Shown here: positions 5,988 to 8,919 of the stretch, piece by piece
Numbering within the stretch: the first letter of the stretch is position 1
How the letters are laid out: each line of letters starts with the position of its first letter
Assembly (NCBI GenBank): GCA_021739805.1
Contig: JAIPBB010000222.1
Span: 1 to 8,919, forward strand
Length of the DNA stretch: 8,919 nucleotides
Direction of reading: 5' to 3'
DNA from: Saprospiraceae bacterium
GTDB lineage: Bacteria; Bacteroidota; Bacteroidia; Bacteroidales; JAIPBB01
Translations under genes and position numbers: made by a program
The notes under the pieces: generated by a model
Told to the model about the DNA's origin: nothing
What the model saw: only the letters and a program-made list of their open reading frames with translations
Database searches by the model: none

Positions 5988-7583
5988 CTACCTCAAAACC
6001 ACAAATTTCTGTTTTGTAATAATTTTATTGTTATTTCTAAGTACCGCAACATACAATCCATCATTCAAATTGCTTACATCAACACTAAGTTGTTCTTGAC
6101 CTTTTGGAATTTTTATTTCTTTTATCTTATTACCAAAAATATCATAAAACTCAAGAACTGCATTATCTGTATATTGATAATGCACTTTTGTTACCTGAAA
6201 ATGTTCAGTATTTTGTTCTGAAATAATATATTTTGGTAATTCAACTGTAATATTATCTTTTGCAGGATTTGGAAAAATATTCATTTTACTGCCTTCTTTT
6301 GTTGTAAAAGGCTCGTAAATATCTACCAGAATATCACATTCCAGATCAAAAGTTTCCGAGATAATAGAATCCGGGCAAATACTATCGTAAGTGAAGGGCT
6401 GTGTATAAATACTATCGTATTCCATATTTTCATTAACCTTAAAGGCATACATATCCCAATTGCCATCGTAGTGGGTTCCTACACTTACAAATTTACCATC
6501 AAAGGTTTTGGTGGTCCAATAAATAGTATTGCTAATAGGATATATTTCAAGTGAATCAATTAAATTCCCTAAAGTATCTACTTTTATAAAAGCTGTATGA
6601 AAATTATCATAATAATCACTCCATGAAGCAGAAATAAAAAGCATACTATCATTAATCCAATTTATTGTAGTACCTCCTCCAATATAAAAATTATCCTCAA
6701 TAATATTTGCATGATATAATTCGTTACCTACAAATGATGTTTTCATAAGACTGGGCAAATCTCTTTCATTGGGACCGCTAACATTTTGGCCAATTGTATA
6801 AATATTCATTGAGTTATCAATTACAGAACTATTACCATTCCCGTGGAAATATCCATCAAATACTAATGGTTTTTCCCATACAAGTTCACCCAAACTATCG
6901 GTCATAATTAATAAAGGTCTCCTCCAACCACTACCAACTTGACCTGGATCAGGATAATAACACCAACCGGTAATTAAATACCTGTTATCATTAATAATTA
7001 ATAAATCAAATCCTTCCTCGCCAAACATTGCTGAATCGCTTTGGGCATACACATGTTGCCATTCTATTTCACCAATGCTGTTAAATTTTGTTAAGTGAGT
7101 GCGATGTTCCGGATTGTCGCCAAGATATCTTGTAAGAAATAAATATCCTCCATCGCTAAGTTGCTTTACACGTCGCCCGTAATCATTATCAACAGGATTA
7201 CTAAACAACTTACACCACTCAGATTCGGCACAAACATTAAGTTTTTGTATATAAACATCATAGTATGAATTATATCTCGTAGTTGAACCACTGATAATAT
7301 ATCCATTATCAGTGGTTTGCTCAATGGACATGGGGATGTTCGAATAACTACCATTTCCAATACGTTTATCCCACAAAATATATCCATTGATGTCGGTCTT
7401 GACAATCCAATTATATTTGTAACTGTTTTTATCCGCAAGAAGAATATAACCATTATCATATGTTTCAATCACATACCTTCCTCCTGCACTTGATTCATCT
7501 CCATAGACTCTTATCCATTGCTGTGAATAAACAGAACATACAATTGAATTTAAAATAAATAATATAATTGCAATGTGTTTCAT
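5988..7583 (-). CDS. Secreted propeller-like repeat protein with type IX secretion sorting domain
   Basis: This 531-residue protein has a Sec signal peptide (MKHIAIILFILNSIVCSVYS, probable cleavage before Q21). The body, at about 22-395, carries repeated strand-turn units: YDNGYILLADK at 42, TDNGYIISGS at 91, SDGGYLFLTR at 143, NDNRYLITGWC at 198, DNSMNIYTIGQ at 256, NDSMLFISAS at 311 and FDGKFVSVGT at 361. The roughly 50-60 residue spacing and the intervening W/D-rich strands suggest about seven blades of a beta-propeller. The C-terminus from about 434 is a type A T9SS sorting domain: MNIFPNPAKDNITVELP, then VLEFYDIFGNKIKEI, LNDGLYVAVL and KQKFVVLR. It should cross the outer membrane by T9SS and be surface-attached or released. 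Odd point: about 25 residues (450-475) are inserted between the first two strands of the sorting domain. Function and ligand are unknown. The start is 47 bp after the upstream cargo gene, so they may be co-transcribed. Confidence 0.88.
   Translation of the reverse strand: MKHIAIILFILNSIVCSVYSQQWIRVYGDESSAGGRYVIETYDNGYILLADKNSYKYNWIVKTDINGYILWDKRIGNGSYSNIPMSIEQTTDNGYIISGSTTRYNSYYDVYIQKLNVCAESEWCKLFSNPVDNDYGRRVKQLSDGGYLFLTRYLGDNPEHRTHLTKFNSIGEIEWQHVYAQSDSAMFGEEGFDLLIINDNRYLITGWCYYPDPGQVGSGWRRPLLIMTDSLGELVWEKPLVFDGYFHGNGNSSVIDNSMNIYTIGQNVSGPNERDLPSLMKTSFVGNELYHANIIEDNFYIGGGTTINWINDSMLFISASWSDYYDNFHTAFIKVDTLGNLIDSLEIYPISNTIYWTTKTFDGKFVSVGTHYDGNWDMYAFKVNENMEYDSIYTQPFTYDSICPDSIISETFDLECDILVDIYEPFTTKEGSKMNIFPNPAKDNITVELPKYIISEQNTEHFQVTKVHYQYTDNAVLEFYDIFGNKIKEIKIPKGQEQLSVDVSNLNDGLYVAVLRNNNKIITKQKFVVLR
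7286..7317. repeat. Perfect 13-bp inverted repeat inside the propeller-like gene
   Basis: On the plus strand AACCACTGATAAT (7286-7298) is exactly reverse-complementary to ATTATCAGTGGTT (7305-7317), separated by ATATCC. In the gene it covers codons for about residues 90-99 (TTDNGYIISG), one of the repeat units. The predicted RNA hairpin has 13 unbroken pairs and a 6-nt loop, extendable by one G-U pair on the plus-strand version. No T-tract follows on the coding strand, so it is not an intrinsic terminator. Confidence 0.7.
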
Positions 7584-7630
7584 AACTAATATACAAATTA
7601 TTAAGTCCCTTTTTCCTTGTAATGTTTGCT

Positions 7631-8919
7631 TTAATAAATTGTAAATTTAGATGTATCAATTAATTTACCATCAACAAATAAATTACAAATATAAACCCCT
7701 GTATTAAATGATTTAGTGTTAATAACTAATTGATCTTTTGCCCTGTTAAGATGTTTTACCCGGATTAGCTTTCCATTTATATCCGTAAATCTTAAAATAA
7801 TATTTTGTTGCCCATTATCTGTTAAATAGTTTTCCACATCAGTATTATATTCAACTACTATATAATCTCTGGCCGGATTAGGAAATATTTTTAAATACTT
7901 TAGATTTTCTAATTCCTGTAAAGGATAATAATCTACATCTGTAGCTTTAAGCGGATTTGGCAAAATGTATGCTTCCTGATAATTTATCTCGCCAAGAGCT
8001 ATTAAAATATTACGTGCATAAATACCGGGAAGATACTTATCATTATTTGCTATTAATTGTAATGATACAATCTGAGTTGAATCTGCTTCCATTATGGTTT
8101 TACCTTGCGAAACCAATGCATTAATTATCTGGAAATATGACAAATAATCCTGATGAATAAGGTTTTGTTTTGAATTAAGCACAAAATCATTAGTAATGCC
8201 TGATAAAACACTATTTATTAGAGATGTGTCATTATTTGACAGATATTCAAAAGCAAGCCTGTATCGGGCATCAATAGTATTTTGATTTTGCAACCAATAA
8301 ACTACACTGTCAAATGAATTTAATGTAGTATCATTTTTATAATACCTGAACATATTGCTATATGCTTTTTCATTCTTTCCTTTCCAGTTTTGTATTTCAG
8401 CTTCAAGATTTTCTTTTGCTGAAGTAGTATTTTTACCCTGCATTATCTGAGCCATCATATAATCAGGCATTGGCACTAAACGCTCATCAAGAGTTTCTAT
8501 CACATTATCCGATTTTGCAGACTGAGGATTGGCAACAAGCACATCACGTATCATAGCATTGGGAAGTACATTTTCCTTATCAATAGCCGATTTCATAACT
8601 GTATCGGAAAGATAAGGCGATTCGTTCATAAGTTGCTGCCTTACTTGCATAGCGTCCGGTGGTATGCTTATCTGAACATCAGTATTTAATTCTTCTGTGT
8701 CTCCACCGTCAACAAGAGAATTCAATTCGGAATTTTTATTTGTAATTATTGTTTCGGAATTGATTATTTTAGATTCTATTGCACCCGGGTCAATACCGGA
8801 ACCTAATGATGAAGGACAACTTGAATCTTTAGAATAACGTTGGTCGTTCAAATGCGGATACACATTTTCAGAGTAGAGTTGAGGTATTAGTTTTATTAGT
8901 GGTTGGTTGTCTGTATGAA
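7631..8919 (-). CDS. C-terminal part of a large secreted T9SS cargo protein, N-terminus beyond window edge
   Basis: The frame stays open from the stop at 7633-7631 to the window edge, giving at least 428 residues with no credible start. A GTG at 8863-8861 is probably internal, since 18 further in-frame codons without a stop lie upstream. Numbering from the codon at 8917, residues 1-85 are a Ser/Asn/Gly-rich linker. About 86-320 is probably mostly helical (SPYLSDTVMKSAIDK, VLVANPQSAKSDNVIETLDE, MPDYMMAQIMQG, LIHQDYLSYFQIINALVSQGK). From about 341 it has a T9SS sorting domain: YLKIFPNPARDYIVVEYN, IILRFTDINGKLIRV, FNTGVYICNLFVDGK and a KFTIY end. The missing N-terminal part is likely the adhesive or catalytic portion. 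I recall similar helical regions before sorting domains in other uncharacterised Bacteroidota proteins, but cannot name a domain. Function unknown. Confidence 0.85.
   Translation of the reverse strand, partial: HTDNQPLIKLIPQLYSENVYPHLNDQRYSKDSSCPSSLGSGIDPGAIESKIINSETIITNKNSELNSLVDGGDTEELNTDVQISIPPDAMQVRQQLMNESPYLSDTVMKSAIDKENVLPNAMIRDVLVANPQSAKSDNVIETLDERLVPMPDYMMAQIMQGKNTTSAKENLEAEIQNWKGKNEKAYSNMFRYYKNDTTLNSFDSVVYWLQNQNTIDARYRLAFEYLSNNDTSLINSVLSGITNDFVLNSKQNLIHQDYLSYFQIINALVSQGKTIMEADSTQIVSLQLIANNDKYLPGIYARNILIALGEINYQEAYILPNPLKATDVDYYPLQELENLKYLKIFPNPARDYIVVEYNTDVENYLTDNGQQNIILRFTDINGKLIRVKHLNRAKDQLVINTKSFNTGVYICNLFVDGKLIDTSKFTIY

Noticed and set aside
7590..7625. Promoter for the propeller-like cargo gene (TAATAATTTG on the minus strand)
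   Set aside because: The match to TAnnTTTG is off by one base in spacing, and no TTTG lies at the -33 position. Co-transcription with the gene 47 bp upstream is simpler.
8861..8863. GTG start codon for the cargo protein encoded at 7631-8919
   Set aside because: The frame continues upstream to the window edge without a stop. The protein starting at this GTG would have no signal peptide, although it carries a secretion sorting domain, so the gene is better described as truncated by the window.

Overview
The window is AT-rich DNA from a member of the Bacteroidota. Four things point there: a gliding-motility-type lipoprotein GldH, two neighbouring proteins with type IX secretion (T9SS) C-terminal sorting domains, a Bacteroidota-type promoter (TAnnTTTG at -7), and no Shine-Dalgarno sequences before the genes. 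I cannot place it below phylum. All seven genes lie on the minus strand, so transcription runs from high to low coordinates. There are no tRNA or rRNA genes, CRISPR arrays, transposases or phage genes that I can see.

Layout in transcription order. (1) 8919-5988: two secreted T9SS cargo proteins of unknown function. The first is cut by the window edge and lacks its N-terminus. The second looks like a propeller-type repeat protein with its own signal peptide and sorting domain. (2) 5987-5737: a 251-bp spacer holding a GC-rich hairpin just after the cargo genes and a well-formed promoter facing the next gene. (3) 5736-1: a tightly packed envelope and regulation cluster, ricT (PSP1/YaaT family), gldH, a class A penicillin-binding protein, an MBOAT O-acyltransferase, and the start of a probable AlgJ/AlgX-like SGNH-family partner cut by the other edge. 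The gaps are 73, 90, 20 and 9 bp, so this is probably one operon read from the ricT promoter.

How the genes may fit together: the MBOAT protein should move acyl groups across the inner membrane and hand them to the downstream periplasmic partner, which would acetylate an envelope polymer. Placement just behind a peptidoglycan synthase raises the possibility that peptidoglycan is the acceptor, but an exopolysaccharide is equally possible. GldH is a periplasm-facing or outer-membrane lipoprotein. RicT is a cytosolic Fe-S-type protein whose role in this phylum is not established.

I found no clear novel multi-gene system. The points most worth a second look are the GC-rich palindrome at 5944-5972, a perfect 13-bp inverted repeat inside a coding region at 7286-7317, a mini-ORF that duplicates and overlaps the start of the penicillin-binding protein gene, the PBP-MBOAT-SGNH arrangement, and the uncharacterised helical region before the sorting domain of the edge-truncated cargo protein.
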